A stretch of DNA of 64,000 nucleotides from an uncultured Mycoplasma sp. (GCA_947039955.1 CAMRAC010000001.1:1-64000), one strand, 5' to 3'; positions 37,276-50,806 are shown, counted from the first letter of the stretch. Notes: generated by a model from the sequence alone, not told the origin. A program made the numbers and translations.

Positions 37276-37991
37276 TATTTGAAAACCTTTGTGAATAGAC
37301 CTTTACCATTTAAAACGTTTAAGATGGAATCTTTTTCACCAATATCAAATACCAAGGCATCAATATTATTGTCTCTAGCCATGGTAGCTGCAGTAGCATC
37401 AATAACTTTTAAGTTTTGAGCTAGTATTTCATCATAAGTAATTTCAGAATATCTTTTAGCATCAGGATTGATGTTAGGATCTGAATCATAAATTCCTTGT
37501 ACTTTGTTTTTACCCAATAAAATAATATCTGCTTCAATTTCTGAAGCTACCAAAGTTGCAGCAGTATCAGTTGTAAAGTAAGGTCTTCCGGTTCCGGCAG
37601 AGAAAATTACTATCTCTCCTGTATTTAAATATTTAACAGCTTTTTCAGTAATGTAATTTTCGGCAACTTTTGGATCAATAGTAATAGCTGATTGAACTCT
37701 ACACTTAAGTCCGTGTTTTTCAAATCCTGATTGTAATGCTAAAGCATTCATTATTGTTGCAAGCATACCAATGTAGTCAGCTCTATTTCTTGGAATACCA
37801 TTTTTTTCAGCGCTAGCTCCTCTTCAAAAGTTGCCTCCACCAATAACAATTGCTATTTGAACTCCTTGATCTTTAATCTTTTTTAATTGACTAGCAATAT
37901 TCTCAATTAATGAATAATCAATTGAAAGAGATTTTTCTTTATTTGACAGTCATTCTCCTGATAATTTTAATAATATTCTCTTATATTTCAT
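37275..37991 (-). CDS. pyrH: Uridylate kinase
   Basis: Continuous. KRILLKLSGEWLS, VIGGGNFWRGA, NRADYIGMLATIMNALALQ, FSAGTGRPYFTTDTAATL. Confidence 0.97.
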
Positions 37992-38037
37992 CTAATGCAC
38001 CCTTTAGTTTTTTTCAATTATATTATAAAAAGGTTAT

Positions 38038-38253
38038 TTATTTAGAATTTATGAATGGTTTAAGTTTTTTTCTCGACTTATCTATTGCATCAAAAACAGC
38101 GCTTCTTGTTGTAGCTACTATTTCTGATATTTCTCCCATGGACAAATCTTCGATATAGTGAAGGTGCATTATCTGTTTTTGATTTTGTGTTAAAACAAAA
38201 TCATATGCCAAAAAAGCCTTAATTATTTCTTCACGTTCTTGAGTTTTATTCAT
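38038..38253 (-). CDS. YlxM-like (UPF0122) HTH DNA-binding protein
   Basis: LTQNQKQIMHLHYIEDLSMGEISEIVATTRSAVFDAIDKSRKKL; overlaps ftsY. Confidence 0.85.
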   Translation of the reverse strand: MNKTQEREEIIKAFLAYDFVLTQNQKQIMHLHYIEDLSMGEISEIVATTRSAVFDAIDKSRKKLKPFINSK

Positions 38254-39400
38254 TAGTCATTAAACCTTTAGTTAAACCATAAATGTATGCATCTAAATCA
38301 AACTCTTGCAAGTCATCTATTTTTTCACCAAGACCTATTAACTTAACATCCATGTCTAACTTATCTTTGATAGATAAAATAATTCCACCATTTGAAGTAC
38401 CATCCATTTTAGTTAAAATGATTCCAGTAAGAGGAGTTACTTCTTTAAAACTTTGAGCTTGCAATACTCCATTTTGTCCAGTTGTTGCATCTAAAACCAA
38501 TAATGATTCATGCGGTGCATCAGGAATGAATTTTTTAATTATTCCATTCATTTTTGCTAACTCATTCATTAAATTTATTTTGTTTTGCAGTCTTCCTGCA
38601 GTATCAACTATTAAAATATCATATCCGCCTTCTTTGGCCATAGTTAAGCCTTTATAAACTACTGAAGATGGATCTGCCCCTTCTTTTTCCGGCAACACTA
38701 TGTCGGCACCGATTCTTTCTGCTCAAATTCTTAATTGTTCAACAGCACCCGCTCTAAAAGTGTCTGCAGCAGCTATTAAAACTTTCTTACCTTCTTTAAT
38801 TAACTTGTTTGCAATTTTAGCAATAGATGTTGTTTTTCCTGAACCATTTATTCCAACAACTAACAAAACATTCAAACCTTCATTATAAATTTTAAGAGTT
38901 GTATCTACGATTGATTGGTTAGCATAAATTACGAACATTTTATCAGCAATAATCTCATTAATTAAATTTCTATCCACAACATTTTCAGTCTTAACTTCTT
39001 TTTTGATTTCATCAATAATCGTAAAAACAAGGTTGACAGAAATATCTGACATAATCAATATCTCTTCTAATTCTTCAAAAAAATTATCATCTATTTCATT
39101 GTGTCTATTTTGTAGTTCGATTATTTTTTGACTAAAATTGTTTCCACTTTTAGATAATCCCGAAACATATTTGTTAATCTTTTTTTCTTTAGATAATGTT
39201 TTTAAACGAAGTTTCTCTTCTTTTTTATCTAATTTTTCCTGTAATTTAACTATTTTTTTAGCTTCTTTTTCAGGATCTATTTTTTCTTGCTTAACAATCA
39301 ATTTCGGTTTTTCAACCACTATTTTAGACTTTTTCTTATCTTCAGAATCACTAGTATTTAAAGTGAATAATCTCTCTTTTATTTTTTTAAAAAAACCCAT
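38246..39400 (-). CDS. ftsY: Signal recognition particle receptor FtsY
   Basis: Continuous. [74 protein letters not shown]. Confidence 0.97.
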
Positions 39401-39487
39401 ATATTGGAATTATATTGAAAATATTTTGAAAATAGACAAAATAGTTTTATGGTATAATTTATTAATTATTAAATTAGGGGTGTTCTT

Positions 39488-40579
39488 TTGAAAATTATAA
39501 AAAAGTTTTTACCAATTTTGACAGCTCCTATTTTTCCAATTTTATTTTTGTCTTCTTGTAGTCAAACAACCGACGAATCTCCAGTTAGACTAGAAACAAC
39601 GGTTTATAAAACAAAAAATAAAAATGCTTTTAATAATATTTTTAACTTATTAAATACTCAAAATGGAACTGATAGTTTTATTTCTAAATCAACTGAACAA
39701 ATTAACCAATATATAAGTGATGAAATAACAAGTAATTCATTAATACAAGAAAAGTTAAGATTATATTTTTTTAATTCAATATACCAATCATTAAGTAACA
39801 TTTCTGATTTAATTGATAACGAAATTACGCCAATTATACTTGCAGGAGAAAGAGAAATCGGAGTTAACGCAATAAAGAAATTAATTGATGATGCTATAAA
39901 GACTGATGAAAATAATTCAAATAAATATGAAACTCTTGAAAAAGAATTAAATAAAATTATAGATATGAAGATTGAATTAAGTTATAAAAAAGTTGATGAG
40001 TTACCTTTTCAATGAACTTGAAAAACATCATTTAAATTAGCGGAAGATTCTGAACTTAAAAAAATATTGAAATTACAGAATACTGGAATTGATTCTAGTA
40101 TCTTTTATAAAAGATCTGCAATAACAGAAGAAGAACTTGAGGAAGCTATAGCTGCTTCAAATGGTGATGCAGTTAAACTTGAAGCCCTTAAGGTTCAATT
40201 AAAATATCAAAGTTCAAAATGATATTGAGATCAAAAAGAACAAACTTTAACCTCAATCGAAAAAGAATCAAACACTAACCCTTATTCAACAAACGGAACT
40301 AGCGGAGGTTTTACAGCTACAGATATCAAAAGAACTGAGTTTGCTATAGATTTTGAGCAACACCCATCAAATATATTACTGTATAAACCAGTATTTTTAT
40401 TCCAAACTAGTGGTGATATATCAAATATATATATAAACAGTGCTTGAAGTGATTACTTAGTATTTAAAGGTTTCAAAAAAGTTTCTGGAGAAGATGAAAC
40501 GGAACAAGTTATTAAAAACACCAAAGATATTACTATAGACTTAAAAAGTGATTATGTAGAATATGACAAAAAAGTTTAA
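39488..40579 (+). CDS. Putative lipoprotein, orphan (TTG start)
   Basis: Continuous. MKIIKKFLPILTAPIFPILFLSSCSQTTDES lipobox. Confidence 0.8.
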
Positions 40580-40652
40580 TAACTCACAATAATAAAATTC
40601 TTATTGACTTCCTCTATATTATTAAAAAAAATACAAATTAATTTAATATATA

Positions 40653-41840
40653 ATGGATATTATGTTATATAAATCAATTTCCAAACTAACACTTTACTCA
40701 ATATTAATGATTGTTTTTTTAATTGTTGGTTTTACTCTTTTAGGTATTTATTGAAATGATTGAATAAAATATGACAGTAATTATTTAAGTGGAAAACCAG
40801 ATTATATTTTGCCAGTTTCAGTACAGGTGATTAGAGTATTAACCATAGTTCCATTAATTCTTTCAATCATGACTTGATTGGCATCTTTATGAGAAACCAA
40901 TAAAATTGATGATAAGCGAATCAAAAAAACTTATTTTCTAACTGGTGGTTTGTTTGTTTGATCATTATTACCCTACACTTTTTATTTGGCATATCAAACC
41001 AAGAGTTATCAAAATTTTTGAAAATACTTAAAAACTCACAAGGAAGGTAATGAGCAAATAAATTTTTATAAATGATTTAAAAATTTCAAAGGTACAAAAC
41101 CAAATAAATTATTTTGAAACACAACACTTTTTATATTTTTAGTTTTAATTGTAATTGTTGACTTCTCTTTAATATGAATTAATGAAACATATACATCCCA
41201 AGACCCAAATTCTAACATTCTCTTCAATACTTTTTCATACTTCACACAAATAACAAATTTTGCAGTTATAGGGTTTATTTGTTTATTCTCTTTTGCACAC
41301 CGAACAATAACTTTTAGAAATAACACTTTATTAATTCTAATATCAGCATATATAACTGTAGTAGGAGTTATTTTTTGAAGTTATTTATTGCCTTTTGGAA
41401 ATTTCAAAGCTGATTATTCTAAAATACAATCTTTAATAAAAACTATTTGATTGCATGCTGTGACTCCGATATTTTTTGCAATTTTTGCAATTAATTCTTT
41501 AATCATTTCCAAAGAGAAACCGAACAGTTTTATCAACACTGCAACAATTGGATCAGTTTATCCGTTATTCTACGCTTTCTTTTCTTACTCTATGACTTTT
41601 TATACTCGTCATAGCGTTTATGGAAATATCACAAACATAAACCCTAATATGACTACGGAAATTAATAAAGAAACAGGTAACCCTTTATACTTTTTATTCT
41701 TCTTTGCAATTGCAGCAACTTTCTATTTTTTCTTTTTTGTTTTTTGAAAGATTGCTGATATTTCCTATAAAAGAAATGACGAATCATTAAAAAAACAAAA
41801 TACTATTCCAATATTGGATTCTTCTCAATCTATTAAATAA
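40653..41840 (+). CDS. Multi-TM membrane protein, Pr6Pr/FAR-17a-AIG1-like (or mycoplasma DUF1600-like)
   Basis: Continuous. YFTQITNFAVIGFICLFSFAHR, IWLHAVTPIFFAIFAIN, SVYPLFYAFFSYSMTFYTRHSVYGNIT: six to seven hydrophobic segments. Confidence 0.6.
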
Positions 41841-41931
41841 AATCATTTAAAAGTTGTTTTATATGATTAATTTGGTATAATTTTAATAAATTTATTGACG
41901 ATTGAACAGTAAATTATTTAAAGGAGCTTTT

Positions 41932-44508
41932 GTGCAAAAAAAGATTAAAAATGTTTTAATAGGTACTTCTGTACTGGGTTTATTAGTTACAACAACAGTA
42001 GTTGCTGCTAACTCAACAAACAATATAAACGAAGTAAATGAATATTCTAAAGAAATCCAAGAAGGTGTTAATAATAAAGTTGTTGTTACTACGGCAGAAA
42101 CAATTTTAACTAAAGAAGTTGCTACAACTCTTGGTTGAGATACTAAAAATGTAATAAGCTTGGAAGATTGAAAAACACAAGCACCTAAAGTTGTAGAAAT
42201 AAACGGTGCTTTTTTAGAAAATACTCTTTTAACAACAATACAAATACCTGCCCAAATTAAAACTATTGGTTTACAAGCTTTTGCAACAAGTATGTTGACA
42301 AATATTTCATTTGAGAAAAATTCACAATTAACAAACATTGGAGAAAAAGCTTTCTTTAACACTGTTCAATTAAGCACAATCGAACTACCTAAATCTTTAT
42401 TATATTTAGGTATAAATAGTTTTGATTCTTCTTCAATTTCTAAACTAACATTTGAAATTGGATCAATGCTAAATACTATTGGTGCTAATTCATTTGCTAC
42501 AACTGTAAATTTAAAAAATATAATTGTTCCTAATTCAGTAAAAGTTATTGATAAATTAGCTTTTAATACAACTTCGTTAGAGACAATTACAATGCCAGCA
42601 AGTTTTCAAGTTAATGGCATGGAATACTTTGGTTTTACGCTAGTTCAATGAGATGCTATTAATTGAGTTTTCCCTTCAACAACAGCAACAATTTTAACTA
42701 AAGAGGTTGCTGCCAAAATAGGATGAGATAAAAAGGCCATAATAACTCTTCAAGATTGAAAAACATACGCACCTAAAGTTGTAGAAATTTATGATGCATT
42801 TCAAAATAATACTGTTTTAACTGAAATTGAAATAATTGATAGTGTATCACTTATTGGTAAAACTGCTTTCGCAGGAACAACTTCATTAACTAAAATTTCA
42901 ATGCACACTTCTTTAAAAACACCTAAACTTGATTATGGTTTTACAGAAAACCAATGAAAAGCAATAGTTTGAACTACTAAATTAGAAGGGGCGATACTTG
43001 ACTCTAAAATGATTATCAAATTAGGTTGAGAAGAAAAGGAAACAATAAATTTAAAAGATTGAGCATTGATTCCAAACGTTGAGGAAATAACTGATGCCTT
43101 TACAAATAATACTATATTAACTTCAATTGAAATTCCAGGTACAGTTGTGGTTCTTGGCAAAAAATCTTTTACAGGAACAACTTCATTAACTAAAATTTCA
43201 ATGAGCGATAGTTTAAAAACTGCAGCAGCTAACTATGGTTTTACATCTAACCAATGAAAAGCAATAGAATGAATACCGGCACCAAAAGTAACTCTATTAA
43301 CTTTAAAACTTGTTAAAGAATTGGGTTGAGATATTAAAACATTAATAACTTTAGAAGATTGAAAAGAACTACCTGATATTCTTGAAATTTCTAACGAAGC
43401 TTTTAGTGGTAATGAAATCTTAACTTCAATTGAAATTCCAAGTACTATAAACGTTATTGGAGAAACTGCTTTTGCAGGAACAACTTCATTGACAAAAATA
43501 ATTATAAATATTAAATTCAAAACTCCAACACCATCTTTTGGTTTTACAGAAGCACAATGAACATCAGTTCTTTGAACTTATGCACCAATAGCTACAACTA
43601 CATTAACTGTTGCTGATTTGGTTTTAATTGGTTGAGAAAATAAATCTTCAATATCTTTTGAAGATTGAAATATGGTTCCTAATGTTGTAGAAATATCTGG
43701 CGCTTTCTTATCACATGAATCTTTAATGTCAATTGAAATTCCAAGTAGAATAAAAATTATTGGTGATTCTTCCTTTGAAAAAACAAGTTCACTAACTATT
43801 GTAACATTTGATAAAAATTCAGAATTAGAAACCATAGGTAACAACGCTTTTGCTGATACAACAATCTTGAAAAAAATTAATATAGAATTTAATTCAAAAT
43901 TAAATTCTATAGGTGATTCTGCTTTTGCTAATACAACTCTAGAAACAATTGAATTACCAAACTCTATAACTACATTAGGTACTGACGTTTTCTCTACAAC
44001 TTCACTAACAAACATCTCTATGGATTATTCACTTTCTAATGAAAGCACAACACCTTTATATGCACTTACTGAAAGTCAATGAAATAATGTTATTTGAAAA
44101 AACATACCTACAACAGGAATGATCAACTCTTTCATTGCCAATCAACTATTAAAAACAAACTTAAGAATTGATTGAGATAAAATTTCAACTTATGAAGGCA
44201 TTAGCGCCAATGCCTTCTCTGGAACATCTATAGTTGCAATCACTATTGAATCAGGGTTTAAATTAGATGACAAAGCTTTTGCTGATACACCAAATTTAAC
44301 AAACATTATTTTAAATCCTACCTATCAGAAAGAAAGTGTAAGTTATGGTTTAACACAAAAACAATGAAGTGAAGTTACATGATTCACTACATCGATGAGT
44401 TACTACAACCAAGTAATAACTATTGTTGGATCAACATCAGCTGTTGTTGCACTAATATCAGTGGCATTAGTTACTTACATTGCTTATCGTAAAAGAAGTA
44501 GATATTAA
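41932..44508 (+). CDS. Large surface protein with BspA-like LRR_5 repeats, N-terminal signal anchor and C-terminal TM
   Basis: Continuous; GTG start preceded by aaaggag. LRR_5 signatures (LTTIEIPSTINVIGETAFAGTTSLTKI), several modules starting LGWD.K..I.LEDWK, C-terminal SAVVALISVALVTYIAYRKRSRY. Confidence 0.85.
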
Positions 44509-44511
44509 AAC

Positions 44512-44545
44512 AAAAAAACTCTTTTTTAATAAAAGAGTTTTTTTT
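44512..44545. terminator. Bidirectional intrinsic terminator between the LRR protein and the convergent aminopeptidase
   Basis: AAAAAAACTCTTTT-TTAAT-AAAAGAGTTTTTTT, perfect 14-bp stem in a convergent intergenic region. Confidence 0.75.
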
Positions 44546-45872
44546 AATAATTTTTAATAAATTCAACAACAGTTTTAATCATTGGTGATTTTGCTTTTTC
44601 TTTGATATCAGCTGTTCCAGCAATATCAATATGAACATATTCTTTATTTTCTACAAATGAGTATAATCATGAAGCAGCAATGTTGCAATCACTATATTCA
44701 ACATTAGAACAAGATAAAGTGTCTGCAAAAGTGTTTTTAGAAAGTGATTCAATGTATCTTTCATCTAATGGCATTCTTCAAATTTTTTCATTAGATTTAC
44801 TCGCAGCTTCTTCCATTAGGTTTCAATTTTTATTTGAAGATGATCAAACACCTGTATAAAGATGACCAAGTGCAGAGACTACTGATCCAGTTAATGTAGA
44901 GATATCCATAATCAAACCAGCTTTAAGTTTAGTAACTGAATAAGTTATCCCGTCAGCAAGAATTAAACGTCCCTCTGCATCAGTGTTTGCTATTTCAACT
45001 GTTCTACCACTCATTGATTTAATAATGCTCTCAGGAAGTGTTGCGTTTGAATCTACAAGATTATCTGTAATAGGCAATACTATTGAAACATTAACTTTTA
45101 ACTTTAATTTATCAACCGCTTCTAAAATATGAGCAGCTATTATAGCTCCTGACATATCATATTTCATTCCTAGCATCCCTTTACCTAATTTTAAATCATA
45201 ACCACCAGTATCAAAAATAATACCTTTACCAACAATGGCTATCTTTTTTCTAGAAAGAGGATTATTATTGTATTCACAAACAACAACTCTAGCACCTTGC
45301 TTTGAACCAGCATTAACTGATAAAACTAGATTCATTCCTATTTTTTCTATATCAGACTTATTTAAAATGGTTGTTTTTACTTTTCTTGAATTTGAAAATA
45401 TTTTTTCTATCTCACTAGTTAAAAAATCAGTTGTACATAAATTAGCTGGCATATTCTGAAAATATCTTGCTGAGTTCATTTGTGTTGCTAACAATATAGT
45501 TTCATGAAAATCATCAATACTAAAAGCATTACTAATAATTTTATGTTTATAAGTTGTTTTTTCATCAGTTGTTTTTTTAGTAAATTTTTTTCCATTAACT
45601 AAAATATCTTGTTCAATAAATAAATTAACAACATCTTTTTCTTCTATTTTTTTAGTAACAAATGTACTAGCATCGATTTCATAACTTCTTCCAGCATTTG
45701 TAAAAAAATCTTCCATCGCTTTAGCAAGTTTTTCAAGAGTTAATTCTGTTTTCTCACCAATTGAAATAGTTGCTTCCATTTTTGAAGCATCATCTAAAAC
45801 AAGGTTCTTTGTTTTTTGAAATTTGGCACTACAATAAAATGCAGTATTTGTTCTATTCTTAATTATTTCCAT
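44544..45872 (-). CDS. Leucyl aminopeptidase (M17), copy 1
   Basis: Continuous. IVGKGIIFDTGGYDLKLGKGMLGMKYDMSGA, VEIANTDAEGRLILADGITYS. Confidence 0.93.
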
Positions 45873-45879
45873 AATCTAA

Positions 45880-47253
45880 TTACTCTTTAGCATTTAGAGC
45901 CATTTGAACTAATGTCTTAACCATAATTCCTGTTGGTTCGTCAGCCTTACCTGCAGAACCTGCGATATCTAAATGAATGTATTCCTTTTCTTCTGTAAAT
46001 TCTTTTAAGAACATAGCCGCAGAACATGATCCACCATGACCTGTTAAGTCAGTGTTTTTATAATCAGCCAAAATTGATTTTTTAATATTAACTAAGAAAT
46101 CATTGTGGAAAGGCATTCTTCAAACTAATTCTCCTTGACCTTTTGAAGCTTCTAATAAATCACTTCATGCTTTGTCAGTTGTTGCTCATGCTCCTGTATA
46201 TGTTGAACCAAGTGAGACAACAATTGCTCCTGTTAAAGTTGCAATATCAATAATTCTTGTAGGATTGAATTTTTTAATTGCATAAGTTATAGCATCAGCT
46301 AAAATTAATCTTCCTTCAGCATCAGTATTATTTACTTCAACAGTTTTTCCGTTCATTGAAGTATAAATTGAATCAGGTAATGAAGCAGTAGAAGATACTC
46401 TATTATCTGTTAACGGTAAAACCATTGACACATTAGTCTTTGGAGCTAATTCGATAATTGTATTCATGGCTGCGAAACAAATAGCAGCTCCTGACATATC
46501 ATATTTCATACCTTGAATAGCATTAGAAGGTTTTAAATTATAACCACCTGTATCAAAAGTAATTCCTTTTCCTATATAAACGGTTTTTTCTTTAGAAGAA
46601 GGATTTCCTTTATATTCAACAGTTACTAATTGAGCTTCATAAGCTGAACCTGCATTTACAGATAAAAATAATCCCATTTTCTCTGCTTCAATTTCTTTCT
46701 TGTTAAGAATCTTAAGATCAATCTTTGAGCCATGAACTTTTAAAACATCATTCATTTCTTTCGCTAATCATTCAGAGTTACAGATATTAGGAGGCGTTGC
46801 TTGTAGTCTTCTAGCAAGATTTACAGACTTAGCTAAAGATAATGCTTCTGTTGCCACTTTAGTTAACGAAGCAGTATTAGAAAAAATAGTTACTGAGAAT
46901 TCTTTTGATTTCTTAGCTGTTTTAGCAGAATACAAACCTTGACCCAATAAGTATTCTTGTTGGTCGATAAACACTCTTACAACCATTTCTTCTGTTACTA
47001 ATTTAGAAACGAAAGACTTCGCATTTACTTCAAAGTCCCTGTTTCCCAAAGTAATTACTTTTTTCATAGCTGACTTTAAAGAATCATTATTAAATTTACC
47101 TTCTTCACCTAAGTAGATGTAAGTAGTTTTTTTGTTAGGAAACTCTGTTATTGAAAGTTTTTCAGTTAACATATTTTCTTCTTGTATTTTTGAATTTTGG
47201 AAGAAACCAATAACTTTAAACGCCTTTAAATTTTCTTTATTTACTAGTTTCAT
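45880..47253 (-). CDS. Leucyl aminopeptidase (M17), copy 2
   Basis: Continuous. YIGKGITFDTGGYNLKPSNAIQGMKYDMSGA, VEVNNTDAEGRLILADAITYA. Confidence 0.94.
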
Positions 47254-47316
47254 ATTTGCCTTATTTCTGTTTTTATTTTTTAATTTATTTTTACTAATTA
47301 TATAAGTTATCAAAAA

Positions 47317-49212
47317 TTATTTAATAACAAAATTAATTATTTTATTTTTAACCACTATGGTTTTGATTATTTCTTTGTTTAATAAAAATTTAGCTACATT
47401 ATTTTCTTCTTTAGCTATTTCAATCAATGCGTCTTGAGTCATAGATTTTTCAACTTTAATGTTTCCTCTTAATTTTCCATTAACTTGAACAACAATATTT
47501 AAATCATCTTTAATAATTTTACTTTGGTCATATGTAGGTCATGAATGTTCGGAAATTTGTTTCTCATTTAATTTTTCCAATAACTCTTCTGCCATGTGCG
47601 GAGCAAGAGTGGAAAACATAATTAAAAAATCAACTAAATATTTCTTATTCGGAATTCCTTCTATTTTATAAAGGTAATTCATATAAACCATTAAATTAGA
47701 AATTGCTATATTGAATTTAGTTTCCTCAATATTTTTAGTAACTTCCATAATTAAAATATTGTAGTTTGATTCTAAATCATTATCCACAATACTTGAATCA
47801 ATCTTATATTCTTTATCAATATATTTACTAAACATTCTTCAAACTCTATCTAATCATTTCTTAGTACCATCAAGGGCTTTATCGCTTCATGGTTTAGTAT
47901 CTGTTAGTGGACCCATAAACATTTCATAGATTCTTAAAGAGTCTGCCCCGTGTGATTCAATGATGATAGTCGGATCAATAACATTACCTTTAGATTTTGA
48001 CATTTTTAAATTATCACTACCTAAAATCATTCCTTGATTAATTAATTTTAAAAATGGTTCTGATGTAGGAACAACTTTTAAATCAAAAAGTACTTTATGT
48101 CAAAATCTAGCATATAGCAAATGAAGAACTGCGTGTTCTTGTCCACCAATATATAAATCCACAGGTAATCACTTTTGGAATCTTTCATAAGCTTCTGGTG
48201 AATCAAGGTCTAAATATGTTCCATCATCATTCTTTAAAATGTATCCTAAGTAATATCAAGAACTACCAGCTCATTGTGGCATAGTATTAGAATCTCTACG
48301 GTATTTTTTACCTTCATGTTCAAAGTATAATCATTCTTCGTTATTAACTAAAGGACTTTCTCCATTACCAGAGGGTTTAATATTTTCCATCTTTGGAAGT
48401 TCCACTAATTCTTCAATTAATAAAATATTATTATCTTCATCAAAGGCAATTGGGAAAGGTTCTCCTCAATATCTTTGACGTGCAAAAACTCAATCTCTTA
48501 AGTGGTAAGTTGTTTTTCCATTTTTAACTTCTTTACCAATTCAATTTCTTTGTAAAGATTTCAAAGAGTTAGGTCAATCAAGTTCTTCTAATCCTTCTAA
48601 TAATTTATCAGCATAATTTGTAATTTTTAAAACTCATTGTTTCATAGGCTTTTTAACAACAGGGAAAGAACCTCTTTCACTTACATTGTTTCCATCTTCA
48701 TCTTGTAAAACTTCTTCATTAGCAAGAACTGTTCCCAAACCTTCACATCAGTTTACATCAATCTCTTTTATTTCTGCTAAACCATTTTTATACATTTGTG
48801 AAAATATTCATTGAGTTCAACGGTAATAATTAGGGTCTGTTGTATTAACTTCTTTATCGTAGTCATATGAAAAACCTAGAGACTTTAATTGCACTCTAAA
48901 TTTATCAATATTTTCATTAGTAAATGTTGCTGGATCATTTCCGGTTTGAATTGCATATTGTTCAGCGGGTAAACCAAAAGCATCTCAACCAATGGGATGT
49001 AAAACGTCAAAACCATTTAATCTTTTGTATCTGGCAATAATATCAGTTGCAGTATATCCTTCAGGGTGTCCAACATGCAGTCCAGAACCAGAAGGGTACG
49101 GAAACATATCTAAAACATAATATTTTTGTTTCTTGTCAGATGTTGTTTTGAAAGTTTTATTTTTCTCTCAAAAGTTTTGTCATTTTTTTTCAATTTTTAA
49201 GTGATTATACAT
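47317..49212 (-). CDS. leuS: Leucyl-tRNA synthetase lacking the CP1 editing domain
   Basis: Continuous, 631 aa. [66 protein letters not shown] joins the two flanks of CP1 with a short linker. Confidence 0.95.
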
Positions 49213-49258
49213 ATATAAAAAATTATATCAATTTAATTAAAATTAAGACAATTAATAA

Positions 49259-50806
49259 TTAGCCATTAATTTTTTGAGCTTCTTCAGAAATAGTTTCTGG
49301 GTCTTTTGTTTCTAATGTTAAGTTCTTACCTCAATTTAATTTATGGAATAAAATTTCAAAAACAAATACTTTGGTTAAGTCTGATAAAAAGAATATTACA
49401 TACGCTATAGGGAAGGGGAGGTTGGTTGCAGGCACAATTACAAAAACCAATATTGATATTCAACCAGTTTGGATCATACCTCCAGCAGCATCAACAAAAG
49501 AAGTTATGTTTGTGTTACCTCCAGCAGAAATACATCTACTTCTTGTAATATATCAAATTCACATCGGCATATACCCAGCTAGTGGTCAAATTGTCATTTT
49601 TAATTGACTTAAATATTCTGTAACACCGTCATCAGCTATACCAGGTATTTTTGCTATCATATCAGGATTATCTGCATACTTTTCATATAGAGATTCAATT
49701 GTTCCTGCTTTGTACCCCTCTGCTAAAAATGTCATATGAGGAACTATAAATGAAAATGATAATAGAAGACCACCCATTATAAAAGCCATTATAAAATGGA
49801 ATCCTTGTAATTCTCTAGCATTTGTTTTAGCCTGCTCTAGATTTCCATTGCCAAGTTCACGACCAACAAAAATTGTTGTATTAGCACTTATGGATTCGAA
49901 GGTAGACCAAAATATATTAAATACAGCTCCAGAAATTCCTAAAATTGTTGCAGCAGAAAGGAAATAATCCGGTATACCTATTGTTCCTGGAGAATAATTT
50001 GCATTTCAAAAAATAAATCTAATTGAAACAGCGATTGAACCAATTGCTAAAAAAACAAAAGATAAAGATCTTCTTATTAATTGTTTTCAAATTTGTTTAG
50101 AGATTGAAAGTATTTTTAAAGGATTGATAATAATTTCCTTGTTTTTAACTCAAACAAAAATAATATTAAAACCCACTGAAAAGATTTGTGAAATAATTGA
50201 TGACACAGCTAGTGATCAAATACCCGCTTTAAAACCTCAAACAAACATTGAGTTTAAGGCAATGTTAAGAGATAAAGAAATAATCGATGACATCAAAGAA
50301 GCTCTACCGTGGCCAGCTTCTCTCATAATCATAGCTGAAGTATAACCTCAAGCACCAGTTAATCAAGTTACTGCAATTATTCTTAAATATAATCCTGAGT
50401 CTTCAACAATCTCTGGTTTGACTTTGAATGAACCAACTAAATTAATCATGAATTCAGGAGCTATAAAAGCAGGTATTGCAAATAATGCAGTTATTCCTAA
50501 AGCAATTAACATTCTTGCTCTTAAAACATATCTTGTATTAACACGATCTTTAGCACCATAGTATTGACCAAACAAAGATGAACCAATAACTGTTGTAGCA
50601 GCTATTATTCCAGTAACTAAACTTGTTCAAGTGTTAGCATATGATAATTTATCAATACCATTTTCTATTGGAATAGCCATGAAGTTATCAATAAAACTGT
50701 TTAAAGCAAAAATCATTGCAGCAAAAATAATTGGCAATGAAGTCATAGTATATAATCCTCATCTTTTTTTACTAGATGGAAAAGTATGTTTTATTTTTTG
50801 AATCAT
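49259..50806 (-). CDS. MATE family efflux transporter
   Basis: Continuous. Multi-TM, VTGIIAATTVIGSSLFGQYYGAKDRVNTRYVLRARMLIALG. Confidence 0.85.

Noticed and set aside
41892-44015. Minus-strand ORFs (41892-42362, 43233-43520, 43578-44015) with repeated sequence
   Set aside because: Repetition is just the antisense of the LRR modules; no starts or SDs support them.
47253-47317. T-box or other leader regulation for leuS/asnS
   Set aside because: Upstream regions are short and AT-rich, with no T-box-like sequence or antiterminator structure.
47317-49212. leuS and many other genes look like pseudogenes because the ORF track is broken
   Set aside because: Breaks are in-frame TGA codons read as Trp; no in-frame TAA/TAG was seen in the stretches I read through.
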